Assembly: GCA_030645235.1 (NCBI GenBank)
Contig: JAUSMV010000008.1
Span: 186,001-250,000 of the forward strand
DNA: 64,000 bases
Direction of reading: 5' to 3'
DNA from: Parvibaculum sp.
GTDB lineage: Bacteria; Pseudomonadota; Alphaproteobacteria; Parvibaculales; Parvibaculaceae
Both the position numbers and the translations under genes were made by a program. Shown in pieces: positions 25,912-35,869 of this stretch. Below the pieces are notes generated by a model. It ran no database searches, was not told the DNA's origin, and worked only from the letters and a program-made list of their open reading frames with translations. Position 1 is the stretch's first letter, and the number at the start of each line of letters is the position of its first letter.

Positions 25912-27021
25912 TTACCGGCCGGAAAAGACGTAAGCCTTGCGGGCCTTCAAGCGGTAAAGCGCGCCTGCAGTGAAAGCCACGGGCGCGTCTGACATGCGCG
26001 GAATATGAATTTCAACGGGCGCGGCAAAGCCCGCGACATCAAACTCAAGCGCGAGTGACCCGCCGAATGTGCGCGTGCTGAGAAGTTTGGCCGCGGCACC
26101 CTCTGAGCCGTCCGGCAGCACATCCACATCATGATTGCGCACATAGGCGACGGCGGGACCTTTGCTCGCGTCACCGACAGGCGCAAAAGATTTGCCCAGC
26201 GCAGGTGCGAGACCGTCAACAATCGTCGTGTTGACCTTGATGATGTTGCCTAAAAATTCGCAGACAAATGGCGTGGCCGGATGATCGTAAATATCGGCAG
26301 GCTTGCCGATCTGTTCGATCACGCCTTCGCGCATGATGACAACGCGGTCGGCAAGTTCCAGCGCCTCCTCCTGATCATGTGTCACAAAAATCGTGGTGAG
26401 ACCTGTCTCATTGTGCAACCCGCGCAGCCAATGGCGAAGTTCTTTGCGCACCTTGGCATCAAGCGCACCAAAGGGTTCATCAAGCAACAGCACGCGCGGC
26501 TCAATGGCAAGAGCGCGCGCCAACGCCACACGCTGACGCTGGCCACCGGAAAGCTGGCTCGGAAAGCGGCTGCCGAGATCATCCAACTGCACGAGTTTAA
26601 GAAGATGCTGAACACGCGTGGCGATGTCGGATTTTTTGGGCCGCAATTTGCGCGGACGGACGCGCAGGCCAAAGGCAATATTGTCGAACACCGTCATATG
26701 ACGGAACAACGCATATTGCTGAAAGACGAAACCGACGCGGCGCTCACGAAGCGAAAGACGGTTTGCCTCCTCGCCCTGAAACAGAATGCGGCCATCATCC
26801 GGCGTCGCAAGGCCTGCAATGGCGCGCAGCAACGTCGTCTTGCCGGAGCCCGACGGACCGAGCAGAGCGAGAAGTTCGCCGGGTTCAATGGCGAGCGAAA
26901 CGCCGTTCAGCGCCGGAAACTTGCCGAACGACTGACGGAGGCCTTCGACCTCGATGCGGACAGGTGTGAAACCTGTCGGGCTCGTGTCATGAGAGGCTTT
27001 AGTGAGCACTGATTTTTCCAT
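25912..27021 (-). CDS. cysA: Sulfate/thiosulfate ABC transporter ATPase
   Basis: Energises sulfate uptake. ABC motifs: GPSGSGKTT (Walker A), [53 protein letters not shown]; the C-terminal regulatory TOBE-like domain is present (YVRNHDVDV, about 250-365). The [14 protein letters not shown] segment is typical of CysA. The open frame runs to 27243, but that part overlaps cysW; MEKSVLT at 27021 (or MPAM at 27030) is the likely start, overlapping the cysW end by 23 nt. Last gene of sbp-porin-cysT-cysW-cysA. Confidence 0.93.
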   Translation of the reverse strand: MEKSVLTKASHDTSPTGFTPVRIEVEGLRQSFGKFPALNGVSLAIEPGELLALLGPSGSGKTTLLRAIAGLATPDDGRILFQGEEANRLSLRERRVGFVFQQYALFRHMTVFDNIAFGLRVRPRKLRPKKSDIATRVQHLLKLVQLDDLGSRFPSQLSGGQRQRVALARALAIEPRVLLLDEPFGALDAKVRKELRHWLRGLHNETGLTTIFVTHDQEEALELADRVVIMREGVIEQIGKPADIYDHPATPFVCEFLGNIIKVNTTIVDGLAPALGKSFAPVGDASKGPAVAYVRNHDVDVLPDGSEGAAAKLLSTRTFGGSLALEFDVAGFAAPVEIHIPRMSDAPVAFTAGALYRLKARKAYVFSGR

Positions 27022-27844
27022 TGCGGGCATCGCGCCATTCGAGAAGGGATTTGAGGACCAGCGTGACCAACGCGAGGAGCGCAAGGAGCGAGGCGACGGC
27101 GAATGCTGCGACAAAGTTGTATTCATTGTAAAGGATTTCCACGTGAAGGGGCATGGTGTTGGTGTAGCCGCGAATATGGCCGGAAACGACAGAGACAGCG
27201 CCGAACTCACCCATGGCGCGCGCATTACAAAGCAGCACACCATAAAACAGCGCCCATTTGATATTGGGGAGCGTCACACTGAGAAACGTGCGGAAGCCTG
27301 TGGCACCCAGCGACAGCGCCGCCTCTTCCTCGTCATTGCCCTGTGCCTGCATCAGCGGAATGAGCTGACGCGCGACAAAGGGGAAGGTGACAAAGATGGT
27401 GGCAAGCACAATGCCCGGCACCGCAAAGATGATCTGAAGCTTGTGGGTGATAAGGAACTGACCAAAGAGACCATTGGCCCCGTAGAGGAGCACAAAGACA
27501 AGACCCGAAATCACCGGCGAGACAGAAAAGGGAAGATCGATCAGCGTGATCAGCATATTGCGGCCACGAAACTGAAATTTGGCAATGGCCCATGAAGCGG
27601 CCAGACCAAAGATGAGATTGGCGGGAACCGCGATAGCGCTGACAAGCAACGTGAGTTTGATCGCAGTGAGCGCATCAGGTTCGATCAGCGCCGCAAAGAA
27701 CGGCTCAATCCCCTGACGCAGCGCCTCAACAAAAACGACGACAAGCGGCAGGATGAGAAAGAGTACGAGCCAGCCATAGACGAAGGTCACAAGCGCCCTG
27801 CGCACAAAGGATGTTTCGCTGACGGGATTATCTGAGACGGACAT
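26999..27844 (-). CDS. cysW: Sulfate ABC transporter permease CysW
   Basis: 281-aa inner-membrane permease with six predicted helices and the EAA loop ([28 protein letters not shown]) that docks on Cys[18 protein letters not shown] is characteristic of CysW. It starts 11 nt after cysT and overlaps cysA. Confidence 0.94.
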   Translation of the reverse strand: MSVSDNPVSETSFVRRALVTFVYGWLVLFLILPLVVVFVEALRQGIEPFFAALIEPDALTAIKLTLLVSAIAVPANLIFGLAASWAIAKFQFRGRNMLITLIDLPFSVSPVISGLVFVLLYGANGLFGQFLITHKLQIIFAVPGIVLATIFVTFPFVARQLIPLMQAQGNDEEEAALSLGATGFRTFLSVTLPNIKWALFYGVLLCNARAMGEFGAVSVVSGHIRGYTNTMPLHVEILYNEYNFVAAFAVASLLALLALVTLVLKSLLEWRDARNGKISAH

Positions 27845-27855
27845 GATGCGCCCCC

Positions 27856-28716
27856 TTATGAGCCAAGGCCGGTGCGACGCCGACCCCAGCTTTGCAACAG
27901 GTTGACGGCAAGAAGCACCGCGAAAGACAAAAGCAGCATGATGACGGCGATGGCGGTCGCGCCTTCATAGTTGAACTCTTCGAGCTTGATGATGATGAGA
28001 AGCGGCGCGATTTCTGATTTGAACGGCAGATTGCCCGCAATGAAAATAATCGAACCATATTCGCCGACGGCGCGCGCAAAGGCGAGCGCGAAGCCCGCAA
28101 GCAAGGCAGGCAGGATCATCGGCAGAATGACGCGGAAAATTGTCTGAACACGTGTGGCCCCAAGCGTCGCAGCGGCTTCTTCGAGCGCCTTGTCCACATC
28201 CCCGAGCACCGGCTGTACCTGACGCACGACAAAAGGCAGGCCGATAAACATGCAGGCAATGACGACACCTGTGGGTGTGAAGGCAACCTTGATGCCCAAT
28301 TCAGCAAGCGGCACGCCGAGCCAGCCATTGGGCGCATAAAGCGCGGCAAGTGCCAGACCCGACACGGCGGTGGGGAGCGCAAAGGGCAGATCAATAAGAC
28401 CGTCAACCAAACGACGACCCGGAAACGTGTAGCGCACCAGCACCCATGCGATGATGAGGCCCGCAAAGGCGTTGATCAGTGCACCGGCAAGGGCGGCACC
28501 GAATGAAAGCTTCAGGGCCGACAGAACACGCTGATCACCGAGCATGGCGGCAAAGCCTTCAAAGCCGATGCCCGTTGCGCGCAACACAAGGGCAACAAGC
28601 GGCAGCAAAACGATGAAGGAGAGCCACGAGACAGTGATGCCCATGGTGAGCCCGAACCCCGGAATGATCGACGGGGCGCGGTTTAAAAATTTGCCGGGAA
28701 GCGAAGCGGCGGCCAT
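27856..28716 (-). CDS. cysT: Sulfate ABC transporter permease CysT (CysU)
   Basis: 286-aa permease paired with CysW. Six helices, EAA loop [24 protein letters not shown], and [23 protein letters not shown], the CysT hallmark. It is preceded by the porin gene with a 146-bp gap containing hairpins. Confidence 0.94.
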   Translation of the reverse strand: MAAASLPGKFLNRAPSIIPGFGLTMGITVSWLSFIVLLPLVALVLRATGIGFEGFAAMLGDQRVLSALKLSFGAALAGALINAFAGLIIAWVLVRYTFPGRRLVDGLIDLPFALPTAVSGLALAALYAPNGWLGVPLAELGIKVAFTPTGVVIACMFIGLPFVVRQVQPVLGDVDKALEEAAATLGATRVQTIFRVILPMILPALLAGFALAFARAVGEYGSIIFIAGNLPFKSEIAPLLIIIKLEEFNYEGATAIAVIMLLLSFAVLLAVNLLQSWGRRRTGLGS

Positions 28717-28803
28717 AGAAGTTCCTCAGTACAGAGAGCAGATTTGGCGGAACCTACTTCCCCGAGGGGGAAATTAGAACCGCATTCAGAAAACCAGAAG
28801 AGA

Positions 28804-28857
28804 GGCGATGCAAAATCAATGCACCGTCTCTCTCCTGCCCTTCAAAGGCAGTCTAGC
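28804..28857. other. Hairpins between porin and cysT
   Basis: An imperfect stem (GAGAGGCGATGCA against TGCACCGTCTCTC, 28804-28837) and a short one (CTGCC...GGCAG, about 28838-28854). No T run follows in the leftward direction, so it looks like a processing or mRNA-stabilising site that could lower cysTWA relative to sbp and porin rather than a full terminator. Confidence 0.4.
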
Positions 28858-28862
28858 CGAAA

Positions 28863-30248
28863 TTACCAGCTAACTGAAATCTCAGTAAGAAAAGCATCAC
28901 CCTCGTTGACCGGCGAACCGGCGACAGGCGGGGAAATGAGGCTGTCCTTGGCGTCATAAGTGACATAGTTGGCGAGGAAGCGCAGGTAGTCATTGATGTA
29001 CCAGTTGACACCAAACGCATAATTATCCTGCTGACCGCCCTTGAACGTACCGTCGGTGAGGTCAAGCGTGCTGTAGCGCGCTGTGAGTTCCCATGCGCCC
29101 CAGCCGCCTTTGCTGAGGTCAAAGGCCTTTTTGGGTTTGATGCGGGAGAAGGCACCGGCTTTGTAAGGGTGGCTTTCACCGGTCAGCGCGTAGGCCGTTT
29201 CGATATAGCCGCCGTCAAAGGAAAGATCTGCGGCGGCACCGCTGCGGTTGACCTGTGTGAGCAGATATTCACTCTGCACGAATAAGGGACCCCAGACGCC
29301 TGCCAGTTCAAAACCTTCAAAGGCATAGTCATCAATGCCTGTGATATTGCCCGTATCAACGAGACGGTTGTTGTCAATCGTGACTTCCGGCGTGGTGCGG
29401 AAACGGACCGAATTGCGGCCACCGGCTGTACGCCAATATCCCGACGCACCGAGATGGACGACGGCATCAGGCTTGTTGACCGGCGCGTAGGTGACGCGCG
29501 CGGCAGGGCCATAGCCTTCGTCCTTGGTGACATTGGTGGTGCCGCCCTGTGAAGCAAGGTTTTCACCGAAGAAGCCGGCAGACGCTGTCCAATTGATATC
29601 CGTATAGCCGACCAACGCGCCGATCTTATAGTCGCCGCCTGTTGTCGAACGGTTGGTAAAGGCTTCGACCGCGAGCGGTGTGCCGATGAAAAGCGCATCG
29701 GTTGACGGATTCACACGGGCAAGCGTGTTCGGTGTCTTTTGCTGGCCGGCAATGACCTTCCAGTTTTCACCGAAGCCGCCGTAGCTCACATAAGCATCTT
29801 TGACGTCGAGCTCGGAGGGCGTTGCGGTGTCGTCGCGTGACGCCTTGGAAAAGTCAGCCTCGACACGATAGGCCCAGTCTTTGGCAATCGTCCCGTCAAC
29901 GCCGAGACGAACGCGCGGCAGATCGGTGCCGGAGTTCTGATCAACGAGACCCTTCTTCGTGTTGAAGACGCCCGCATCAACGGCGACCTGACCGCGCAGT
30001 TTGAACGCATAGTCGCCAGAGGATGTTTTGAATGTCGGCGACGGTTTCAGTTCCGGCGTTTTTCGGATTTCGGCGATTTCAGAACGCAGCGCGTCAATGG
30101 TCGCTTCAAGATCGTCAACGCGGCTTTGCAAGCTCTCATCGGCGGCAAAGGCCGGTGTGGCGAAGGCCGCAGCCCCAAGCGTGAGCGCCAGGACGCTGAC
30201 GCTGGTGAAGCGGGAGAGAGAGGTTCGTTTAAACTTTACTTTAGACAT
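28863..30248 (-). CDS. Outer-membrane porin, OprP/OprO-like
   Basis: 461 aa. Signal peptide (residues 1-35, ending TPAFAAD), then a short coiled coil (SLQSRVDDLEATIDALRSEIAEIRK) that forms the trimer stalk, then a 16-strand-type barrel ending in the outer-membrane signature Phe/Trp terminus (LTEISVSW). The pattern (FKLRGQVAVDAGVF, RVRLGVDGTIAKDWAYRVEADF, KTPNTLARV) belongs to the phosphate-selective porin family. Placed between the sulfate-binding protein and cysT on the same strand, it is most simply a sulfate-inducible anion porin. Selectivity is inferred from context only. Confidence 0.9.
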   Translation of the reverse strand: MSKVKFKRTSLSRFTSVSVLALTLGAAAFATPAFAADESLQSRVDDLEATIDALRSEIAEIRKTPELKPSPTFKTSSGDYAFKLRGQVAVDAGVFNTKKGLVDQNSGTDLPRVRLGVDGTIAKDWAYRVEADFSKASRDDTATPSELDVKDAYVSYGGFGENWKVIAGQQKTPNTLARVNPSTDALFIGTPLAVEAFTNRSTTGGDYKIGALVGYTDINWTASAGFFGENLASQGGTTNVTKDEGYGPAARVTYAPVNKPDAVVHLGASGYWRTAGGRNSVRFRTTPEVTIDNNRLVDTGNITGIDDYAFEGFELAGVWGPLFVQSEYLLTQVNRSGAAADLSFDGGYIETAYALTGESHPYKAGAFSRIKPKKAFDLSKGGWGAWELTARYSTLDLTDGTFKGGQQDNYAFGVNWYINDYLRFLANYVTYDAKDSLISPPVAGSPVNEGDAFLTEISVSW

Positions 30249-30382
30249 GGGACAGCCCCCTTCATTGGGTTACGGATTGCGCAACCGAAGTCAGAAATTT
30301 TGGAAAAATGTTGCTTTGAGAGAGTGAGTTGCGGAGACCATGTGGGGAGGAACAATCACACGGTCTCCGCTGCGCTCGACGA

Positions 30383-31432
30383 CTACGGCTTGTAAATCTG
30401 GTCAAACACGCCGTTGTCGGAGAAGTATTTCTTTTGAGCCGCGCGCCAGCCGCCGAACTTGTCGTCAATCGTAACAAGCTTCAGATCGGGAAAGCGGGCG
30501 AGATCTTGCGGATCAGCGGCGGCTTTATCACGGGGGCGGTAGTAGTTCGCCGCGATGATCTTTTGAGCTGCCGGTGTGTAGAGATATTCAAGATAGGCCT
30601 GAGCAACCTTGGTGTTGCCATTGGTGGCCGCATTATCGTCCACCACCGCGACCGGCGGCTCGGTGAGGATTGAGAGTGTCGGATAAACAATCTCGAACTG
30701 ACCGGGGAACTGCTTGAGGATCAGGTAGCTTTCGTTTTCCCACGAAATCAGCACGTCACCCAAGCCACGTTGCGCAAACGTTGTCGTAGAACCACGCGCA
30801 CCTGTGTCGAGCACCGGCACATTTTTGTAGAGCGCCGAGAGAAATTCACGGCTCTTGGCTTCATCATTGCCGTTATGTTCATCAGCATAAGCCCAAGCGG
30901 CGAGAAAGTTCCAGCGTGCACCGCCCGATGTTTTCGGGTTCGGCGTGATGACCTCGATGCCGGGTTTCACAAGATCGGACCAATCTTTGATCGCCTTAGG
31001 ATTACCCTTACGCACAACGAAATTGATTGTCGATGTATAGGGCGATGAATTGTCAGGCAGACGCTTCTGCCAACCGATGGGGAGCTTACCGGTGAGGCCC
31101 GCGATCTGATCAATATCGGCGGCGAGAGCGAGCGTCACAACGTCAGCACTGAGGCCGTCAACAACGGCACGCGCCTGCTTGCCGGAACCGCCATGGCTCT
31201 GACGGATCGTGATCGTCTCGCCGGTCCTGGCTTTGTAGTCAGCGGCGAAGCTTTTGTTGACCGCATCATAAAGCTCACGCGTCGGGTCATAGGAGACATT
31301 CAAGAGCACTGTGTCGGCGCGGACCTCAAAGGCAGAGGACAAAAGCAACACAAGACCGGCAACCAGCAACAGGCTGCGCTTGGTGAGGGAAGAGAGCGAA
31401 GGCCGTAAGGCCTGAGTGAGTTGGCTCGTCAT
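30383..31432 (-). CDS. sbp: Periplasmic sulfate-binding protein
   Basis: 349-aa precursor; signal peptide through FEVRADT. Motifs of the sulfate/thiosulfate-binding family: [103 protein letters not shown]. The open frame begins at 31513, but the ATG at 31432 has AGGAAG 6 nt upstream. First gene of the operon, with two related palindromes upstream. Confidence 0.95.
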   Translation of the reverse strand: MTSQLTQALRPSLSSLTKRSLLLVAGLVLLLSSAFEVRADTVLLNVSYDPTRELYDAVNKSFAADYKARTGETITIRQSHGGSGKQARAVVDGLSADVVTLALAADIDQIAGLTGKLPIGWQKRLPDNSSPYTSTINFVVRKGNPKAIKDWSDLVKPGIEVITPNPKTSGGARWNFLAAWAYADEHNGNDEAKSREFLSALYKNVPVLDTGARGSTTTFAQRGLGDVLISWENESYLILKQFPGQFEIVYPTLSILTEPPVAVVDDNAATNGNTKVAQAYLEYLYTPAAQKIIAANYYRPRDKAAADPQDLARFPDLKLVTIDDKFGGWRAAQKKYFSDNGVFDQIYKP

Positions 31433-31451
31433 ATTTGTCTTCCTATACCTA

Positions 31452-31480
31452 CTTAATCTATCGGTTTGATAGATATTAAG
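31452..31480. promoter_or_regulatory. Candidate operator 1 of the sulfate operon
   Basis: Near-palindrome: CTTAATCTATC (31452-31462), GGTTT, GATAGAT followed by ATTAAG (to 31480). It lies 20 nt upstream of the sbp start. A variant of it occurs at 31576-31606. The regulator is not encoded nearby; identity unknown. Confidence 0.55.
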
Positions 31481-31575
31481 ACGTTTCAAGAGCGGACAAA
31501 TCTGCCCGGACATATGGCCTTCAGTTCGGAACTCAGATCACTCAGCCTGATAGCGGGGAGGCCCGGCTTTTTCAT

Positions 31576-31606
31576 CTTAATCCCTATCGAGTTGATATGG
31601 TATGAG
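31576..31606. promoter_or_regulatory. Candidate operator 2 of the sulfate operon
   Basis: CTTAATCCCTATCGAG followed by TTGATATGGTATGAG resembles operator 1 in order and spacing (CTTAAT, CTATCG, TTGATA, TA.TA/GAG). Centre is about 125 bp upstream of the first site, roughly twelve helical turns, which allows cooperative binding. Confidence 0.5.
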
Positions 31607-31721
31607 CAGCACGATCAGGGTGTCAACGGATAATTCACATTGGACCCAGATTAATTAGTTTCAATACATTTTTTTAATGTAATATAAGAACAGCGCAATA
31701 GGGCGGATTTCCGCGCCTCGA

Positions 31722-33206
31722 TCAGGCGGCCCGGCGCGATTGCAGGTAGTCATCCCAATGGGAGAGAAGATCGCGCGTCGCACCCAGACCAAAGATGAAC
31801 CTGTCGGGGCGCACGAGGATGGCTTCATTGTCACCAAGAAGTTTTGACCAATGCTGTGCCGCATCATCAATCTCTGAAAGCGCAATGATGCGCCCCTGAG
31901 CGGCAAAACCGCTGAGCAGACCCTTCTCGCGCGTGATGAGAAAAGGCACATAGCCGATGACATCATCGAGGCGGCGACCATCGCAGAGACGCGGGGCGGG
32001 TGCGACCTGACCGGCACTGGCGTGGCCCGCCATGATGCCGGTGCCGAGACCCGGCAGTGGCGGCAACATAGACACGCGGTCCGCTTCGCACGGCGTGGTC
32101 ATCTGCGCGTCGCGGGCGGCGGCTTCGTCAACATTCTGCACACAGACGATACGTCCGAGAAAAACGGCGATGTCTGTGATGGCGCGCACATGCGGCTCAC
32201 GTTCGGACTGGTATGTGTCGAGAAGAGATGGCGCCGCCTCGCCCTTATGCACGGCAGCGATTTTCCAGGCGAGGTTCGCCGCGTCGCGAATGCCGGAGCA
32301 AAGCCCCTGCCCCATGAATGGCGGCATCTGATGGGCCGCATCACCGCAAAGCAACACACGCGACTTGCGCCAGCTTTGCGCGCTCACTGCATGAAAGCGA
32401 TAGACGGCGCGGCGCTCGATGGTGAGGGATGCGGGGTCAGCATAAGGTGCCACAAGACGGTTGAGCGCCTCATCGCTCATCACATCATCCGCCGTCTCGC
32501 CCGGTAGCATCATAAATTCCCAACGGTGACGCCCGGGTCCCATCGGCATAGAGGTGACGGGACGACGGGGATCGCAATGCTGAAGGCCGATGGCGCTCAG
32601 GGCCTGCACATTGTTTTTCAGAACGGTATCAATGACGAGCCATGGTTCATCAAATCCGAGATCGTCGAGTGCAATCTGACTGAGCTTGCGCACAACAGAT
32701 GCGCCGCCATCACAACCGACGAGAAATTTGGCCCTCACCTCACGCGGTCCTTGCGCATCCGTGATGGTAGCGATGACGCCGTCATCGGTGGCGGTGAAAG
32801 TGGTAAGCGCTGTATTGATATGCGCGTCAATGCGCGGATCATTTGCGATGGCCGCGCGCAGCCCGTGTTCCAATGTCGGTTGATGGAACATGGAGCTTGG
32901 CGGGAAACCGGTGGGCGCATCCTCCACGCCCGGCGAAAAGCCCATAAGCAGCGCGCCTGCGCCGTTGCGAAACTCATAGGCCGGGAGCGGCGAGCTTGCT
33001 TTCAGCACAGGGTCAGCGGCACCGACAAGATGCAGGAGCCGCATGACTTCATGGTCAATATGGGCGGCGCGCGGCAAAGGATAAACCTCGCTGTCGCGTT
33101 CAACGACGGTGACAGTGAGACCGGACCGCGCCAGCAGCAACGCAAGCATTGCACCGACAGGACCAAGTCCTGCAATCAGGACATCTGTTTCAACACGCGC
33201 CGCCAT
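31722..33206 (-). CDS. FAD-dependent aromatic hydroxylase (MhpA-like)
   Basis: 494-aa flavoprotein monooxygenase that adds a hydroxyl to an aromatic ring using NAD(P)H and O2. Seen: FAD loop GLGPVGAMLALLLARSG, PRAAHIDHEVMRLL, DG motif LVGCDGGASVVRK, and GDAAHQMPPFMGQGLCSGIRDAANLAWK, all typical of 3-(3-hydroxyphenyl)propionate hydroxylases. It is the last gene of a four-gene operon with an extradiol dioxygenase and an FAH hydrolase, so it likely makes the catechol that the dioxygenase opens. Exact substrate not determinable. Confidence 0.88.
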   Translation of the reverse strand: MAARVETDVLIAGLGPVGAMLALLLARSGLTVTVVERDSEVYPLPRAAHIDHEVMRLLHLVGAADPVLKASSPLPAYEFRNGAGALLMGFSPGVEDAPTGFPPSSMFHQPTLEHGLRAAIANDPRIDAHINTALTTFTATDDGVIATITDAQGPREVRAKFLVGCDGGASVVRKLSQIALDDLGFDEPWLVIDTVLKNNVQALSAIGLQHCDPRRPVTSMPMGPGRHRWEFMMLPGETADDVMSDEALNRLVAPYADPASLTIERRAVYRFHAVSAQSWRKSRVLLCGDAAHQMPPFMGQGLCSGIRDAANLAWKIAAVHKGEAAPSLLDTYQSEREPHVRAITDIAVFLGRIVCVQNVDEAAARDAQMTTPCEADRVSMLPPLPGLGTGIMAGHASAGQVAPAPRLCDGRRLDDVIGYVPFLITREKGLLSGFAAQGRIIALSEIDDAAQHWSKLLGDNEAILVRPDRFIFGLGATRDLLSHWDDYLQSRRAA

Positions 33207-33215
33207 ATCAATTCC

Positions 33216-34085
33216 TTACTCGATTATCGTGGCGGCATTTTCGGCAATGACCGTATTTTCGATATAGCCGAGCTTGTCGATTTCGATGCGCACTTTATCG
33301 CCGAGCTTGAGGAAGGACGGCGGCTTCTGCGCCATGCCGACGCCGGACGGTGTGCCGGAGAAAATCACATCGCCCACGTCGAGTGTGAAAGCCTGTGAGA
33401 GATGGGCGACCTGATCAAAGCAATTGAAAATCAGATGCTTTGTGTTGGAATTCTGACGCAGCTCGCCATTGACCCAACATTTAATATCGAGCGCGTGCGG
33501 GTCGCCCACTTCGTCGGGCGTCACAATCCACGGGCCGATGGGACCATGCGTGTCAAAAGACTTGCCGATCTGCCATGTGTTGGTGCGGAGCTGCCAGTCA
33601 CGCACAGTTGCATCATTGCCGACGAAATAACCGGCAATCACTTCATGCGCGCGCTCTTTGGGCACATGCTTGCAACGCTTGCCAATGACGAAACACATTT
33701 CGGCTTCGTAATCGAACATGGTGGAGACAGACGGGAGATTGAAGCCGGCATAGGGATCGTTGACGCAATTATGTTGCTTGTTGAACCAGACCTGATGTTC
33801 CGGCAGTGCCATGTTGCTCTCTTCAACATGGTCACGGTAGTTCAATCCGATGGCGAGAATTTTGCCCGGGTTAAGCACAGGTGCGCGCAACGTCACATCA
33901 GCCAACGCAATGCTGGGCGCATCGGGTGCGACATTTTTCAAAGCGCCGAGCGCACGCGCATCTGACAGAAGGCCGATCATATCGCGCGGCAGCGTGGGCG
34001 CGACGACATCAAGTTCGACGAGGCGATCTCCGCGCACGATGCCGAGGCCGGTGCGACCGGCATGTGTATAGGTAGCAAGTTTCAT
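33216..34085 (-). CDS. Fumarylacetoacetate hydrolase family protein
   Basis: 289 aa. Metal-dependent C-C hydrolase or decarboxylase fold: GLNYRDHVEESN, FNKQHNCVNDPY, the acidic ligands in DYEAEMCFVIGKRC, GYFVGNDATVRDWQ, KSFDTHGPIGPW and DVIFSGTPSGVGMAQKPP. In meta-cleavage operons such enzymes act after ring opening. ATG at 34085 (MKLATYTHAG) starts 11 nt after the dioxygenase stop; the longer frame to 34133 overlaps that gene and is less likely. Confidence 0.9.
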   Translation of the reverse strand: MKLATYTHAGRTGLGIVRGDRLVELDVVAPTLPRDMIGLLSDARALGALKNVAPDAPSIALADVTLRAPVLNPGKILAIGLNYRDHVEESNMALPEHQVWFNKQHNCVNDPYAGFNLPSVSTMFDYEAEMCFVIGKRCKHVPKERAHEVIAGYFVGNDATVRDWQLRTNTWQIGKSFDTHGPIGPWIVTPDEVGDPHALDIKCWVNGELRQNSNTKHLIFNCFDQVAHLSQAFTLDVGDVIFSGTPSGVGMAQKPPSFLKLGDKVRIEIDKLGYIENTVIAENAATIIE

Positions 34086-34096
34086 TTTCTTGTTCC

Positions 34097-35017
34097 TTAA
34101 GCGCCCATGGTGGGGGGAGCCGAGGGGCCCCATTGATTGGCGATGAGATCGTCAAGCGGACGAACATTGGGCGGGGTTTCATTATTGAAGAGATCACCAT
34201 CGGTCCAATGTTCAACTGTATGGCCCCAGGGGTCGCGCCAATAGTCAAAAATCTGGCTGCCGAGCAAATGACGACCGACGCCCCATTCATGCTGACGGCC
34301 CTTATCGGTCAAATGCTGGTGACCGGCCATCAGGTCATCCATGTGGGTGACTTCAAAGGCGGCGTGATTGAAGCCTGCCTTGCCTGTGCCGACCAGAAAG
34401 AGCGTGTGATGATCAACATGGATCGCGCCGCGATCACAACGCATGAAGGCGCCGAGCGGCATGTCAGGGGCGAGCGTGATCTCATCCGACGTCACAAAGC
34501 CGAAGTTCTTTTTGTACCAGACCTCGCTCGCGCGGAAATCCACCACATTGAGCACAGCATGACCAAGGCGTTTGACGTGAGACGGGCCAGTGTCAATGCG
34601 CAAGGCATCGCCCTTGCGCGGGGTAGCTCGAGCATCATTGTGAACAAGCGCTGACGCAGCAGGCAGAACCTGAGGCTTGGTCTGGCCCGCCACAATCTCG
34701 ACCAGCGTGCCGTCCGGATCGCGCAAACGCACGACCTTGCCGCCGCCGGGAGCTGCATGGTCTTCGACAGAGACTCCATTGGCGCCTGCCAGCTTTTCGA
34801 GATCCGAAACATTCTCAGCGTAAAAGCCGATACCGGCAAAACCGGGCTCGCCCAGACTTGTGACATGCGCGAAAGGATGCGCATCGCTGCCGCGCGCATA
34901 AAGCTCAGTTGCTGACTTCTGCACAGTTGCAAGACCAAACTCGTGGAGGAAGGTCTCCATCTGATTGAGATCGGGTGCGCTGAAGCGCACATAGGCAATG
35001 TCGGTGACACGGATCAT
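34097..35017 (-). CDS. Extradiol (meta-cleavage) ring dioxygenase, VOC fold
   Basis: 306 aa, two-domain type I extradiol dioxygenase. Domain 1 (about 1-115) is degenerate; domain 2 carries the Fe(II) ligands: His in RLGHAVLNVV, His in GFNHAAFEV and Glu in GHTVEHWTDGD. Opens a catechol-type ring next to the hydroxyls. The ATG at 35017 overlaps the stop of the TetR gene (ATGA), showing co-transcription and coupling. Related to 2,3-dihydroxybiphenyl/3-methylcatechol enzymes; substrate unknown. Confidence 0.9.
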   Translation of the reverse strand: MIRVTDIAYVRFSAPDLNQMETFLHEFGLATVQKSATELYARGSDAHPFAHVTSLGEPGFAGIGFYAENVSDLEKLAGANGVSVEDHAAPGGGKVVRLRDPDGTLVEIVAGQTKPQVLPAASALVHNDARATPRKGDALRIDTGPSHVKRLGHAVLNVVDFRASEVWYKKNFGFVTSDEITLAPDMPLGAFMRCDRGAIHVDHHTLFLVGTGKAGFNHAAFEVTHMDDLMAGHQHLTDKGRQHEWGVGRHLLGSQIFDYWRDPWGHTVEHWTDGDLFNNETPPNVRPLDDLIANQWGPSAPPTMGA

Positions 35018-35679
35018 CTTGACCTCCCATGCCCGATAAGCGTGACCCCATCGAGCGAAAACGGTTTATTGAGAACGGCGACGACATCGTCAGCACCAAG
35101 ACCCAAGGCCTGAAGCAGCGTTTGCGCCACGTCGCGCGCATAACCCTCGCCACGCGCAATTTCGGAACCGGCATGGCCAAGCAGAATATGGCGCATAGCA
35201 ATCGTCGTGATGCCGATAACCGCATGAAGCGCTACATCAAGGCTTGGGACGCGGAAGCGGCCAGACGCGATACCTTCAGTGAGATCGCCTTTGAGATGTT
35301 CGTTGGACGAACCTTCGACCTGACCGCTGCCTTCGTAAAGCCGCGCCAGCATGCGGGCATGCACAGGATCGAAGACCGCAAGCGCCATAAAGAGACGCGT
35401 GCCGCGTGTGACACGCTCGGCGGGATCTTCAATGCCCTCATTGATTTCAGCGACGGCGGCATTGAGCTCGTGGCGGATGCGGGCGGCGACCGCGACGGCA
35501 ATGGCCGAACGGTCGAGGAAGTAATTATAGAACGTGCCTTTGGCGACACCGGCGCGCACCACGATCTCGTCAATCGTCGTCGCATCCACGCCCTTTTCGG
35601 CAAAAAGCTGAGTCGCGGCCTCAACCAAAATGAGGCGCATGCGGCCACGCCGCAGCGAACCCGCATCCTCGGTTTTCAT
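35014..35679 (-). CDS. TetR-family repressor of the meta-cleavage operon
   Basis: About 221 aa. N-terminal HTH (RLILVEAATQLFAEKGVDATTIDEIVVRAGVAKGTFYNYFLDRSAI) and a ligand-binding helical domain. The frame is open to 35778, but that would place the palindromic operator inside the coding region; MKTEDAGSLRRGRM at 35679 is preferred although its ribosome site is weak. It is the first gene of its own target operon, so autorepression relieved by an aromatic acid or CoA thioester is likely. Confidence 0.85.
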   Translation of the reverse strand: MKTEDAGSLRRGRMRLILVEAATQLFAEKGVDATTIDEIVVRAGVAKGTFYNYFLDRSAIAVAVAARIRHELNAAVAEINEGIEDPAERVTRGTRLFMALAVFDPVHARMLARLYEGSGQVEGSSNEHLKGDLTEGIASGRFRVPSLDVALHAVIGITTIAMRHILLGHAGSEIARGEGYARDVAQTLLQALGLGADDVVAVLNKPFSLDGVTLIGHGRSR

Positions 35680-35737
35680 GCCGGAGATTGATTTTACAGC
35701 CAATGGCGCGCTCAAAGCGTCCCTCCCAAAACCCAAT

Positions 35738-35771
35738 ATGACTATATAGTCATTTAATGACCAAATAGTCA
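35738..35771. promoter_or_regulatory. TetR operator with promoter
   Basis: A perfect 16-bp palindrome ATGACTATATAGTCAT (35738-35753) followed 4 bp later by a second, looser one, TGACCAAATAGTCA (35758-35771). Two adjacent TGACTA-type half-site pairs upstream of the TetR gene mark the operator for its operon. Confidence 0.8.
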
Positions 35772-35869
35772 AGTTCAAAAAAACGTGAGTGAGATTTGAT
35801 CACTCAAGCGAGGAGCGCGTTTAAAGCGGGTAAGTCACAAGGGAGCGAGCGCTTTTCAGCCGAAGGTAC

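Noticed and set aside
26281-27012. 243-residue frame on the + strand antisense to cysA
   Set aside because: cysA motifs are complete on the other strand; this is a codon-bias shadow.
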